Made by a program: the position numbers and the translations under genes. Of a DNA stretch of 64,000 nucleotides, positions 35,581 to 49,210 are shown one piece after another. How positions within the stretch are numbered: the first letter of the stretch is position 1; each line of letters opens with the position of its first letter. This DNA comes from Aquila chrysaetos chrysaetos (taxonomy: Eukaryota; Chordata; Aves; Accipitriformes; Accipitridae), in NCBI RefSeq assembly GCF_900496995.4, contig NC_044030.1, positions 1,178,001 to 1,242,000 on the forward strand, given 5' to 3'. Below the pieces are notes generated by a model that was given only the letters and a program-made list of their open reading frames with translations, was not told where the DNA came from and ran no database searches.

Positions 35581-37195
35581 ATAGAGAGTTGTAACACCAA
35601 GGAAAAACTGGGCTGGTAAATAAGGCAGACCTAGTGAGAAGTGACCCAATTAACCCAAACTCCAATTAGCATAGCTTAGTCATTGCTGCAGACGTAGCCC
35701 TGCCCAAGGGTGCGAAGGGCAGGGGTACTAAGAGGGATGGAGGGTCACAGAAAACACCTGTATTTCTCTCACTCTTTTCTTGAACCATCTGGGAAACTAA
35801 TTAGGACTGCCAGAAGCATCAATTCTGGCAAATTACGCAGATGGTGGATGTGGGACTCATCTCACCTGATGAACAGCACTTAAAGCTTACAAACTAAAAT
35901 ACCATACTGTTTTAGTAACACTTCAGCAATCAAAAAGTTTAAAACAACATTTAAAAAGCAAGCATTAAAATTGGATGAAAATGCTGTCTGTTCTCTGAAA
36001 GTCGGTCCATAACCCCGTTTTTGTCTGCATTGCTGAGGGACTACGCAATACATTTCAAACAAACAAACAGAAAACAGAAAAGGAAATTAGTTCAGTTTTG
36101 CAGGGTAATTAAACCATAAATGGAGAAGCTGCTTGGTACCTCTAACTCAGATGCATTCTGCAAGTTATGTAGGCACTGCAAGGGAAAGCCATAAAAGATT
36201 GTTTAACTGAGAGAAGAGGATTATAGAGGATTGCTTGACTGTTCCCTGTCTGGCAATCTAGAAGGTAAATATCCTATGTTCAGCAAACATTTCAGCAGCA
36301 GGCATTTGCCACTGCTGCTGACATACAAAGAAAAAAACTGCAGAAAAGGGAGTCTTTGACAGGTTTCAGGAAAAAAGCAGCTTATTTGGCCTTGTGCATT
36401 TTACACTGAAACATTATTATTTTGTTTCAAATTATCTTTCTTGAAGGTTTCCAGCAAGTATCTCAGATAAAGCAATGAAAACAAACACGCAGTCTTTGCT
36501 GACAAAGGATAATGATACTTTCCACGGCAAGGGCATAACTGCAGCTAAGTCAAGGAGGAAGATTTTTTCCTTGTGGAAGCTGTAGCCTTATTTACAGTGG
36601 TCCATATATGACTAACTGGCCCATATTTTCAGGGCAGTAAGGGGATTTACTGCACTTGCATTCAAAGTTGTTGCCAAGCCCACTCATTATCTGAGTCTGC
36701 ATGCTGCATAGAGCTGCCGGTGATGTTCTGAGCGCTTCAGGTGCACAAGAAATTACATTGTTCTAGGTGAGGTAAATTTCCGTTGGTTTTTTTTTTTTTT
36801 TTTCCAAAGATAGAAGATGACTCCAGATAACAGTAATACGTTTTGCTGAACAGATCTGTTTCCTCCCAATGTTGCAAAATACAACCTGTGACAGGCTTGA
36901 CTTTATTAGTGCTTGTTCACAGTGGAGATCGCTGCTGCGAGATCTGCCAGCTGAGACCTGCAGGGACAAAGCACCAGCAAAAAAAAGGAGTTTTTCTGTT
37001 GTTGTAGCCATCTGCCACATCCAAACCACCGAAAACTGCCCATGTGTGAGAAAGCAAGGAATGAACAGTGGGACAGTGTTAAGGACCACTAATATCTTTC
37101 AGTACAACTACGCTAGAAAAATGCTGTAGGGGTGATTGGGCTTGGAAGCACAGGAGGTTTCCATCCCCCCCATGAATACTGGAGCCAGTTTCAGA

Positions 37196-37489
37196 GGTGG
37201 CACAGCAGTTCTTGGCCAGACGTTGCTATCGCTCCAGCCCAAGAGATTTCACTGTTGACTGCTTTCTAGATGTCACTGGTGGAGACATCCAAAAATATCA
37301 GCACAAATCCCAAGGCTTTTGTACGAAGTTGTGGAATCACCATCCTTGGAGGCATGCAAGGTTTCACTGGAAAAGTCCTTGCGCAACCCGAGCTCAGTAG
37401 ACGTGCTTGGAGTGGGGGCTGGGTTTGATGACCTCCAGAGGTCCCTTCCAACCCGAATTATTCCCTGACTCCACAAATCCCCTCCCTTC
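37196..37489 (+). mobile_element. Diverged CR1 3'-end fragment (plus strand)
   Basis: GTTGTGGAATCACCATCCTT, GATGACCTCCAGAGGTCCCT and TCCAACCCGAATTATTCCCT follow the 3' end of an older CR1 subfamily. The left edge is approximate. Confidence 0.7.
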
Positions 37490-37539
37490 TGGAGAGCGAC
37501 CGCTAAGCCCTGTCCTTCACTTCCTCTTCTTACAGCAGC

Positions 37540-37860
37540 TTTCAACCCAAAAACCAACCTCTCGTCCAATCTTGTGGCAACTTAGTTTCTTTACAAAGTT
37601 TAATAAGATTTGCAAAAAGCTTCTCAAAGGCTTTTTGAAAATGCAAGAGGATTATTATGCCCACACGACCCCCTTTATCGGCATACTTACCGCCCTTCCT
37701 CCAAATGCCAGTGATGCTGGTCTTCACTGGAGCCTCTCCAACACCTTCCCAACAGACTATGTTCATCCATGTGTCCCCTGATCTCATTCTCTACCACAGA
37801 CGGTATCATGTCACCAGGAATGGCAGCCGGTCCCACTGCTTCGGCATTCCACAGACCCTG
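37540..37860 (-). mobile_element. Old CR1/L3-like LINE fragment (minus strand)
   Basis: The minus strand encodes DKGGRVGIIILLHFQKAFEK, resembling the reverse-transcriptase block with the motif DxSKAFD of CR1/L3 elements. The + strand text TATGTTCATCCATGTGTCCC is a familiar antisense piece of such elements. It is strongly diverged and opposite in direction to the CR1 piece just before it. Confidence 0.5.
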
Positions 37861-40399
37861 CTAAAGCAATTTTTGAACATACTGGCAGCCTCCAATGGCA
37901 CCTCCAATGATACACAGACCCCAGACCCAGTTCTGTGGTTTCTTATTGGAGTTTCTGAGGAACATCCCCATAAATGTTATCTACTTCTGGCCACTTGTTA
38001 ACATCTACTTTAACTATTTTTTTCTAATATTACTGTATCAGATCAAGTAATGCAGTATCAGCCTGATACTGAATCAAAACTATGAACAGGGTGAAAAAAG
38101 ATCTGATGGCAGGAGGAGAAAGAAAAATAACCGTTTTTTAATTTAAACCAGATACAGTTTGTAGCAGAACAGAGCTGTGAAAGCAGCTACTGAGTCGTGG
38201 AAAGCTGCTAACGCTGTGAGGGTGATTCATGGATTACCAGAAGCCAGCTCTGCTGCTGCTGCAGAAGTGCAGTGCAAGGATTGCTCTACAAGCTTGCTGC
38301 TTTCGGCGGTGGAGGGAACAAGGTCCTGTACCACGAGGAGGGGACCCAGTTGGCACCCACATGCCCCAACCTGCTGCAGAGGTGAAGGGCTGAAAACATT
38401 ACATGCTGCAGAATAAGACCCCCTATTCCCAGTGGTAAGAATCCCCAACTGCAGATGTACAGCTGCACCGTGTAATTCTCACGTCATTGTTTAACAAGTG
38501 TTATTAATTGCACCAGATCCGCAGGTCAAAGGATCAAAAAAAGTAGTTTATACGTTATTTCTGCTGTTTTAGAAACAGAAGCCGTCACCCCAGGGTGGAC
38601 ATAGACCATCACGTCATGCAGAGGAGCACCATCCATCCCACCCCAGCCTGCCCTGGTTCTCCTTGCCAAGGCTTGTTGGCTTGGCCTTGTGCTAAGCTGT
38701 GGGGAGAGCTGGGCATGGAGCAAAGCACCACGGGGAATGGGGAAAGGTCTCTGCTGGGGTGGCCCGGCCAGAGGTACTGATCAAACCGCTCCGCAGGTCT
38801 CTGCTGCCTGGGTGTCCCCTTCCACAAGGGACTGGGAGAGATGTGGGACCACCTTGGCAGGAGATGCTGCTGTAGCTGGGGGGCAGGGAAGGGAAGGGAT
38901 GGCATATGCTCAGCAGGTTTTGAAAGTTCTGGGCTATTTTAATCCACTCTATGATCCCCTGGATAAGCGCTTAAGACCGAGTGACCCAGCGCGTGAATTC
39001 TACAGGGAGAAGTGCCTCAAACTACTTAACGTGCTCCTGCAGAAGCTCTGCCCTTTGCCTGCCTACGGTTTTGTTCAGTCATGTATAAAGTTTCTAATTT
39101 TTCTTACTAAGAACATATCACAGGAGTGCAGATATCATTCATTACATCAGGGAAATGAAAATGATCTAATAAAGGCAGCTGAACATGTGAGTTAATGTGC
39201 ATTTTAAGAAGAGAAAATTAAAGAACAAAGATCATACCTAGATATACAAAATATCTACCACATAGCGTATGCATAACAAAAACAGTTATTCACCTATCAA
39301 AGTTGCAAGTTCTCAACAAGTCACAACTAAAACCTCATCAGGAGTAAGTTTCCTGTTTAAAGTTACCTTCTAACCCATTTTATACAACTGCACTTCTCCA
39401 GAATTAAAAGGCAGAGCACATTGTCAATCAGCTTTCCTTATACAGATGTTAAACATCTTCCAAGTGGTCATTGGATGGCCATTTAATGATTAAAAAAATA
39501 ATGTTGGTTTCCAAAAATCCAAAGATACAGTTCAGAGCTAGACTTCAAATCAGCTGCTTCTTTTTTATTATTTATTTATTTTCCTGATTTCTGCTTTCTT
39601 ATTTTCCCTTCTGTTATGATTTCACCGCTATTTATTATACTCCTTGTAGTTCTCAGCCTCCTCTGCTGGCCACATACCTTTAACTACAGAGGCATGTATT
39701 GAGGCAGCAAGAGAGGATGATCTGCGTGTGGTAACCGAACAATTTTCATGGATTTGAATATTGTCCTCACTGCTTTCACTGTAACAGAAAATCACTTAAT
39801 TTTAGTCTCACAGCCTCTCGCACTCTCCTGCACTCTTGTACTACTTATTCCAGAGCGGCAGCCCACTCTCAAGAGGTATTTGGCTGCTCGGGAGCCTTTA
39901 CTGGCTGATAACTGTACATGTGATGTGAGAAATGGCGTGTGATAATAGGACATAAATGACAGTGTCTTTATAAATTGATTCTTTTTAAGAACAGAAGCCA
40001 GTGAATGACTATTTTCCTGCCTCATGCCCTGGGCATATAATGTATAGTCACAGAAGGGTTCTGGTTTGCCCTGTTGTCTCTGAAGGAGTGTTAATTGACG
40101 TCTCACTACTGAACAGCCTATTTTTACAAAACTAATAGGAATTCAGTGTCTTCAACGCTTTTCCACCATCAGTCCACTATAGCCAAAGTTTACTACTAAG
40201 GGCTGATGCATGGATGGTATGGACAACGTGACTCTCTAAGCATTGCTTCCTCTGGAAATTGGGCTGGCAATCGCTCCCTCTGAAGAGGAGGGAGATGGAA
40301 ACTCACAGCACTGTGCATATTTTATTTTCACAATAGTTTGTTGGAATTCTTGTTGTTGTTGTTTTGGGGTTTTGTTGCTTTTTTTTTTTTTTTTTGAAG
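37861..40399. other. Intergenic, no confirmed gene
   Basis: An open frame at 38689-39195 has no recognised domain. A splice-like segment ends at donor CAT|GTGAGT near 39188, but I could not join it in phase to the segments beyond. Confidence 0.45.
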
Positions 40400-43300
40400 T
40401 GCACATCTGCATTAAATACCTCACCTCTGAAATCACTGAGGAGGACCAGGACAAATTTGGTAAGTTTTCACATAAAAAGTTTTCAATAAAAACCTGACAT
40501 TTCTGAATGCCAGGTCTCCAAACGGAAAATGAAACCTTGATTTAATCTATAAATCAGTATTGTACTTTTATGGTTTATTTTCTCTAAGTTGAGGTAAATA
40601 AAAGTAACCACAAATTACCTTGTATTTGTTGTTGGTCTAGAGTTTGCACAGATATAAACTGACTGATCAGCACTAGATATTTTCTGGTAATGAGATTTAG
40701 TGTCTATTGCTTTATTAGTAGTATTATAGTTGCAAGAAAAATGAGGCCAAAAGGCCAGACTGGTCAGCATGAAAGATGGTCTGCTCGGAAACCATCAAAA
40801 TAGATTAGCATTTAAGGGCCTAAATTTTTCATATTGGAAAAAAAGATCACTTACAGGAAAGAGCAAGAAGAGGAATTTTCCTATATTGTAACAATATACT
40901 ATTCTTGATACTGCAGAAAAACTAGAAGAATTGACAAGCAGTTTGAAAAAGGAGCTGGCAAGCAATTGCAAAGACAGTTGGTTGAGCTGGATGACAAGAA
41001 CACACATACAAGTAACGTATCAGGTTCATTTTCCACTTAGTATCTATGAAGCTGTAGCACCAGTAAATTGTCTAAACTTCCTTTTTTACTTCTTGTATTT
41101 TCTTTTTCATGGCAGGTGTGTTGCTTTTCTGATGGTAGTATATGCATTATAAATTTCCATCTGCTTCTCTTCTATTAATCTCATAGTAAAACTTCACACT
41201 TTATTAATATAAAAGAATGCAGTTTTGTTTGAATTTCACAAATCTTTTCCTTTCTTAGAGTTAATATTTTCTCTACTGAATCATAAGAAATTACAAAATT
41301 GGTATAATTTTCAAAAATCATGTTCCAAATCATGTTTCAAAAGTCACGTTAGCCTGCTAAGGATGAGATCTGACTTCTCAGTTTAAAACTGAAGACATAA
41401 ACAGCATATGCCAAATAGCATCAACTTTATTATGGCAAAGGCCCTATTTTTGCCTTAGCTTCACTTCAGAGGCACTGGATAAGTCTCCGAATAATTAAGA
41501 TGCTCTGACATTCTTACAGTGTAAGTATAAACAGTAAATACTACTAAAAGGTAATGTTTCAGGCACACATTTAATATGTTTTTTTTGTTTCTTCTCTGAA
41601 AACATTTACAAAAAAATTCAGGCTTTTTCTGCAAGAAAAGATTTGGCAGTTCTTGGTTTTTTTTTTTTTTTTTCCCTATATTTGAATCATCAGCAATCTT
41701 CACTCAGTGTTCTACAGTGAAGAGTCTTAAATTACATCGTGATTTTCAATTACGTATTTGGCAGCAACTTAAGCTATAGTCTTGAATGTAGATTCATATC
41801 TCCAGAAATCTTGCCAGCATTGCCTAACAATGCTTTTTCGTCTAACAAAAATAATAAAGTAAGGGCATGATGTTTGGAAAAGACCAAGCAGGGCAGAACG
41901 TTTGGGAGCAAGGTAAAACAAAGGGGAAAACAAGTTACAAAGAACAAAATCAATTGTGTTTTCTCTTTAATAGCAATAGGGGCTTTCTGTAAGCTTCTAG
42001 GTTTATAGATTTTTGCATGGATTTTACAAACAGTAGTTTATACAACAACATCCCTACAAGACAGTTTTATTCTCTTCTTTGGTTTACTTTTGGCAAAAAT
42101 GTGTTCTGCTGGGACAAAATATTCTGGTTTTACACTTAGTTCCCCCCTCTGAAAGCCAATGCTCAGTAAAGTCTCTGTGCAATGATTTATGCAGCTTGTG
42201 CTTATTAACAAAAGTGAGTTCAAAACAAAATAATATACAGCATCCAGACTAAAACAAAAATAACTTGTGCTTTAAGTCCAGGAGTGGAGTTACTTAAGGA
42301 ATGGAGGTACTCAATGGCTGAACTTACCTATTATTTCCTCTCTATTACATGAAAATTTTAAAAGAAAGAACATAAATGGAACTTATTTGAAAAGCTTCAG
42401 TCTTTAAAAGTATTTTCCATTCTTTATGAGTCAAAACATTTGTACTAATTTAAAATGGAGCTGTCAGCAAAGTAATGAGTAAGTATATAGAAATATTTTA
42501 TGTGACACATTTCTACGGATTGCTAAATGGGATTTAATTAATTGAGTTTTAATCTTATTTTGGTACATCAGTGGTTTAATATGCACTTCTCTGCTAGAGA
42601 ACCTGTTGTTCTAAATCCAGTCCTTTTATGACTTTAATTCCTGACCAAGAGAAGCTTGAAACAATCAGTCAGTAAGAGCAACAATCTGATAATATCACCC
42701 ACAAAAATTTCTGAACTGTGTAAAAAATAATTAGTTCAGGCCAGATGTATACCACTGAAACCTCAGATGGAGTGCGAGTAGGCTCTTCATAAATCTTACC
42801 CACCTTCTTGCAATCCCTGTGTTGTGGTATGGAGCATATATGGTAAATGCCTATCCATTAGATAATCACATCTCCTCAGAAGCTCCAGAATTTCTAAACT
42901 AAACAAAGATGAACTTCTTGCAAGTGAGTGATCAAGACATTTGCTTGTGATGAGAAATGAATGTTTTATGGTTTTGATGTTATGAATTCTGCTGATAGTA
43001 TTCTACATCTGTCTGAAATTGTGGCTCACAATTTATAGTATACAAGAGGCAGATCGTTCACCTGAATTTGCGATTTCATACTTGACCACTTAAGACAGGA
43101 ATAGCTAGGCAACAGTAAAACAATGTTCTTAAGCAGGTGATGAAGAAAACTTAAAAGCAAATGGGTACTGCAATATTCTGCCTGTGATTAGACAGTATTT
43201 TTTTCAAGGATGAGGATGAGGTCTTCATTGTTAACTTCACGAAAACCGCTTCACTTGTTTGTGTTGGTAAACCTTCCAGCCCGATTATTGCAGGGGGTGT

Positions 43301-44088
43301 TCATGCGCAAGTAAACTCTGAGCGCTCCTGGGGAGACGGAGTTCCAGTCCTCCATTTTATGAATGGAGTTTACAGAGACAGCACCAGGCACCCAGCTATT
43401 CCACTGCCAGGGGAAGGTGCCTTAGGTTAGCTCTACGCCCATGAATCTTAGCGATTTTATCAATGTCACCCAATTCTCCCGGTGTTCAAAACCCTCCCAA
43501 GATGCAGCGTGAGGGGAAAGGGGCAGCCAGACCTCGGCCCTTCTGTCCTTCCATCCTCGCTGCTGCTGCTGCTGCAGAGGAGCTGCAGAAGGTGCTTTAA
43601 AACTGGGGGTTGTGCCCTGCTGCTGCCTTACGGTCTGTACGGAAATTTTGAAACGGACTTTTGTGGAGGGTGGATTTGACTGTAGGAGCATCAGAGTGCC
43701 AAGCCTTATTCCCTAGCAAATATCAAAATTGTTGCTACGGGTATATATAGAATGTATACATTAACGCAATAAGCTAGCGACTTAAATCCAAAGACTTCTC
43801 ATTTATCTTGATCTCTAACCTGGTATCAGGCAGACTGTGAAGGCTAGTGAAGAATTCCTCTCATTCCTAATTGCCAATCTTTCGATTCTCAGTCTCATTT
43901 CAGTTGCCATGTACATTCTGATGGTAAGACCACAATTTTTGTTATCAGTAAAAGAAATACTCCCCACTAGCTTGCAGAATCCGGACACATTATTTAACAG
44001 TTTGAGACACTTGGAATAACTGAGGAATGGCATCAGTTTCTGTATGGATCACCCTTTTAGGGTCTCTTCGTACAATGTTATGTGAGGA

Positions 44089-44670
44089 TGTCCTAGTTTC
44101 AGCTGGGATAGAGTTAACTGTCTTCCTAGTAGCTGGTACGGTGCTATGTTTTGAGTTCAGTATGTGAAGAATGTCGATAACACACTGATGTTTTCAGTTG
44201 CTGCTAGTAGTGTTTAGAGTAATGTCAAGGATTTTTCAGCTTCCCATGCCCAGCCAGCGAGAAAGCTGGAGGGGCACAAGAAGTTGGCACAGGACACAGC
44301 CAGGGCAGCTGGCCCAAACTGACCAACGGGGTATTCCATACCATGGGACGTCCCATCCAGTATAGGAACTGGGAAGTGGGGACGGGGGAATCGCTGCTGG
44401 GGGACTGGCTGGGTGTCGATCGGCGGGTCATGAGCAGTTGCACTGCGCATCATTTGTACATTCCAATCCTTTCATTATTGCTGTTGTCATTTTATTAGTG
44501 TTATCATTACCATTAGTAGTTTCTTCTTTTCTGTTCTATTAAACCGTTCTTATCTCAACCCATGGGTTTTGCTTCTTTTTCCCGATTTTCTCCCCCATCC
44601 CACTGGGTGGGGGGGGAGTGAGTGAGCAGCTGCGTGGTGCTTAGTTGCTGGCTGGGGTTAAACCATGACA
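44089..44670 (+). mobile_element. ERVL-type solo LTR with GAGGA target duplication
   Basis: It starts TGTCCTAGTTTCAGCTGGGA and ends GGGGTTAAACCATGACA, 582 bp, with TG...CA ends. GAGGA flanks it directly on both sides (44084-44088 and 44671-44675), a 5-bp target duplication. The inner landmarks GGGGTATTCCATACCATGGG, GGGGGACTGGCTGGGTGTCG and TATTAAACCGTTCTTATCTC (ATTAAA at 44538-44543) belong to a widespread avian ERVL LTR family. No internal viral region remains, so it arose by LTR-LTR recombination. Confidence 0.93.
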
Positions 44671-45133
44671 GAGGATTAGGACTGAAGTCAGTTCTGCCTG
44701 CACACATCGTATGATGTTCTGCCTTCACAGCAGAGCAGCAGTGATGCACAAGCAAAAAAATCAAAGGAGTGCAGCAAACAATGATGAGAAAGTAAGAAAC
44801 TTCAAAAATATCAATTTAAAAGGTATAAACACTGGCATAAAGTATTGAGAAAGAATTAAAACAAGTTCACAAATTTATTTATTAGAATCTTAACGTGGTG
44901 GGGGAGGCAAACCAATCCACCTTTACTTCTGTGACTTTGAAAGTAATTAAATACTAGCTTTATTGTGTCAAAACAAACAACCAGATCATCACATTCATTT
45001 TTTCTGATTGCAATCAGCACAAGTTTTGCTTCTCTTGTCTTCCTTTAGGGGATGAGCTACCCATATTGTGAAATTAGCTGCAGCAGATACTGACAGGCTA
45101 TTAAAGAACTGTGGTTCCTCAGAAGCTTCTCAG

Positions 45134-48100
45134 GTAAGTGGTGGTCTAGAATAAAGTCATGCCAAGACAGTGTTCCATTTGGAAAAACACTGTTATTTTA
45201 CAAAACTGTTCTTATTAAACACCTTAGCTCCCAGAAGGAGATCCTGCAGAACAGTTTATTTGGCTCTCCTAGCCAGATCCTCACATGGCAGGAAAATAAA
45301 ATATTTGTGCGTGTCTCTGTGCTTGCATCTTTTCAGAACATCAGTCCAAAAATTTGGCCTGAAAAATCAGTTTGTTTTCATTCGTGACCTTCATCTGGAG
45401 AGGAGGAGGAAAAGACTTCATGTCAGGGAATTTGCCAAAGGGAAGGATCACATATATTCATGGTCCCATTACGTAACCTGGACTTTTGGAACTGGATGTA
45501 TAAATTAGGCACCTAAATAAGCGACATGTATCTGATCTCGAACAAGTACCTGCCATTGATGTCAGCTAAAAGTCTTGCTGCCTGAAGTGAGGGATATAAG
45601 ATCACAAATGTAAGTTACCTCATTACAAGTACTAAGGATGCTCAAAATTAATAAGGTGTTTTATTAATCTAGTATGCTGAAAGGAAACAACAAAGTGTAC
45701 AAATACCATGTCTAGCTATTTTAGCCTCAGTATTTGCTTTTAACAAGCTTAAAGAAAATCTCTGAACAATATTGCATCATAATTAATGAAATACAAAGTC
45801 TCAGACCTTCAAAGAGGCTCTGCATTGTTTGCTTTTAGGTCATGGATTTGATTGCCATTTATTAGCACTGAAACATCTTTCATTGTCCAAAGATGAGTCT
45901 ATGCCTGATTTCTTTCTTCACACCATCTACCAGAAAATAGATCATCATTATCATTTCATCTAGTAGGACACTATAAAGTCCTACAGCTAATCTTGGTGGA
46001 TTTGGACCGGTAGTATCAGATGGTTTGGAATTGGAAATCATGAGTCAGACACCTGGTTAGGATGTAATGCAGCCAGCTAGGGGAATGACAGGATTTTCTG
46101 AGATGTCTTGAATATAGCTCCAATGACCCTTTTTACGTTTTAGAAGGAGGGCTTCTTATGTAATACCATAAATGACAGCAAAACTCTATTTCTAAACTAA
46201 TTTCTGATTATTAAGCATAATGGCAAAAAAAAGCATTAAAAATACAGTAATTAAGATTATTATTGGGAAATGCAAGTGGAAAAGTTAATTATAAGAAAGG
46301 AAAATATCAGCAGGGTGATGTTAAAATGCTATCTGTGTTTTAAACAGATCTTGTGCTGTTATTTCTTGTTCATATGTTTTCAATACTAACTTAGGCCTTC
46401 TGAGATTTTTTCCAAGCTTCCTGTTCTACTCGAATCAACTAATGTACATTTGTCTGTTCTTACTGTCCTTCTTTCTTTTTGTTTTTCCTTTTGGCCACAC
46501 TGCCCCGTACCTCCACAGCTGTGTATTTTCAAGTAAGTTTTTTTAAAATAAAAGCTTAATGACTTGAGCACATTAAAGGCATTTTGCTGATGGAATTAAA
46601 ATTCTTTAGAGGTTATATGCGCTATTGTCATTAACTGTATGCTAATTGTTCATCATAGGCCTTGATTAAGGTCTGTTGGGTTTCCAGCCAGAAGGGAGCA
46701 GCTCCGGGCTCTCTGGACAGGCTGTCTCTCCACCAAAGCCAAGCTGTGCCTGTGACCCCCCAACACGGTCTCTCTCTCTTGCCCCCAGACCCCCAGACCC
46801 CCAGCCGGACTTTCATCCACACCCCAGTGGCACTCGCACCGGAGGAGTGCAGGGATGGTGTCATGCCGAACTCGGGTCCCAAAAAACAGCGGCTGCTCCC
46901 GGCGGGACCTGGGAGATGCTCAGAGACCAGAAGGCACCCGGGTCACCCCTTAGTGCTGTAGCTCCCATCAGGCAACTGGGGTCTCCACGAATATTCACCT
47001 TCCACATTCTCCTCTTTTCCATAGCGTTTTAATTCTCTCGTTACATTCAAGATTAGGAGGAAATGAGGGTGTAGAGTCTCAAATCCATTACCAAGGTGAC
47101 AGCATGGGGTTGCGATAGCAACCATGACCATCTTCTCGAAAAGATCCTCTTCTCAAATCTTTGCAGTACACCATCACTTACTGCTTGAGTGAATGAGTTC
47201 ATTAAAGATGTGAAAAGTTTCTAGTTACTCTTAAAAAATTATTTCCTTGCTAGACTTCTTAAATATAGGCAAGCCACTTGAAACAAATTTTAATGGGCAA
47301 TGACTAACAGTACCTTTCTCATTTTCCTGACACTTTATGCTATGATTCACTTAAGTACAGAGTGCTTACCTGAAACCAGCACTGAAGAAAGCTGTTGTTT
47401 CAAACAAAAGAGCTCTATGTCATTATATGCTCAGAAAAAAACCAAACAAGAGGTTTTCAGTATCTCAGTTCAGAGATAGGGGACTGGACCCAAAGTTAAG
47501 AGGCACTATTTATGTTAAGTTTTGCCTCATTTGCCAGGAATAATGGTGATCATTATTATCCTTTGATCTTGCTAGAAAATTGTGATAAGTTTTTCAATGA
47601 AAACTTGGATATTACAGTGGTACAGTTTGAGACATACACAGAGCAATTCAGATAAAACAAAGCTCAAGAGTCAGAGAATATTTAACACATAAGTAAAGAA
47701 GAAAACTACTGGACATTTGGTCTTCAGTCCTGCAAAACAGTGTATGTGGATGTGGACTTAATGAATTTTGCTAAACTTGCTTTTGCATCAGCAAGCACTA
47801 ATTAGGGAGCAGTATGAGATTCCCATATCTTGGTATATGAACTTTCTGTAAAAATGCCCTAGTCTTTTTATCGCTCCAGAAGTTTTGCCCCTAACTTCAA
47901 GGCTGTCATGGTTTTGCATTTGAAAAAAGGTGGTGCGAGACATGACTCCATTACTGCATCACGCCAAGAGAAAATGAACTGTGCATGATAACATGGTGGG
48001 ATTCTAACACAGCTCAGGTTGTGCTTCACAGTCAAATGAAGGCACTATTTCAAAAAGTATTGCTAAGTCACACCCTCATAAAAAAGAACTGATTTTCAGC

Positions 48101-48789
48101 TGCTACAATACCCCTAAATTAGAAGGCTTATGTTTGTTGGAACCTGGATTATCAAACTCTGAAAAGGATGAACATCTGAATGAAGAAATGATCTCGCAGC
48201 TACCTCATTTGCCATTCACCATGTGCTACAGCCTAGCAGCTAGAGATTTATTTACAGAAAAAGTTTGTATAACATGCATATATATGCATAACCATGTACG
48301 TTACCCTCTCTTAATCCAAATTAAAAGAAACCTGTGACTAAGTACCATTCCCAGGTACCATGCAGCATTGCGCCAAGATCCCATCTCAGCAGAGTAAACG
48401 TCGCACAAGCCCCACGTTCAGCAGGACAGGACACAGCTACAGCCAGTTCTCAGATGTGTACGCTATCAAGTGCCACTGGGTTAAAAAAGATCTTGCAAAG
48501 AGTGAGGGCTGCTTGTTTTGGAAACTCAGTTCCTCCCTTTTGAAATAAACATCTGAAGTTTGCTGCCTGTCGGGCACCTTGCCCTCCATTGTTCCATGTC
48601 CCTGGCTGCAAGGAAACTTGGAGATGGGCGATATGTGAAAGACCTTGACAGTGATTTCGTTAGTGGTATTCATTCTTCACTAATTTTTATGTTGCTCCTG
48701 AGGCATAGAGAAGACGTTGCAGAAGCCTGTTTTATGTTAAAGCCCAGGAGTTCGTCAGGGGTCCCAAGGTGAACTTGCACTTTTTATTT
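45134..48789. other. Intergenic, no confirmed gene
   Basis: An open frame at 45170-45508 follows an acceptor-like CTTTTCAG near 45338, but no donor or family was found. Nothing else is recognised. Confidence 0.45.
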
Positions 48790-49210
48790 CACCTGGAACA
48801 GCTCTGGCCAAATAAACTGATATTCTCGCTGTCGCTCTTCCCACCCACAGCTCCTTTATAAAGGGACTCGGAGGGGGCTGCGGGGACCGCATCCTCCTCT
48901 GTAATCGACCTGGTGACCCGCTCCCAGCTACCCCGCAGCAAGTCCGCAAGCAGGACCGCCGCAGGAGCCCAGCCTTGCCACGCAGCCGTCGACAGCGGTT
49001 TGCAAAACACCCTGGGCAAAGCCGTCCAAGGAACGGGCACAGACCACCCACGTGCATTTCGAGCTTTTTGCCTCCAACCACCTGAGCCACCGCAGGCTGC
49101 AGCAGGATCCTGCCTTTCCCGCGGAGGTACGACTTCATCAGAAGTCAGCGACGGTCTGCAAAGGAATACGCTGTCCCCTGGGGTCCTGACCGCCGCTCCG
49201 GGGTGAGCTC
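48790..49210. promoter_or_regulatory. Isolated GC/CpG-rich block with TATA-like sequence
   Basis: About 400 bp markedly richer in GC and CpG than its surroundings. It has TATAAA at 48857-48862 on the + strand and a donor-like GGGGTGAGCT near 49200. It could be a promoter for an unmapped + strand transcript, or a GC-rich repeat remnant. Confidence 0.25.

Larger units (their letters stand above)
34236..37195. other. Intergenic, no confirmed gene
   Basis: Contains a T run (34348-34366), a C run near 35090, the microsatellite at 35445-35580 and a T run near 36787-36803. One minus-strand open stretch is listed separately. Confidence 0.5.

Noticed and set aside
38689-39195. 168-codon + strand frame
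   Set aside because: No domain or family resemblance. The last part has splice-like borders but does not join in phase to other segments.
43209-43424. Open + strand stretch read through as a single 72-codon frame
   Set aside because: No start codon context. Only the splice-bounded part was kept, as a weak exon candidate.
45170-45508. 112-codon + strand frame
   Set aside because: Acceptor-like site inside but no convincing donor, partner exon or similarity.
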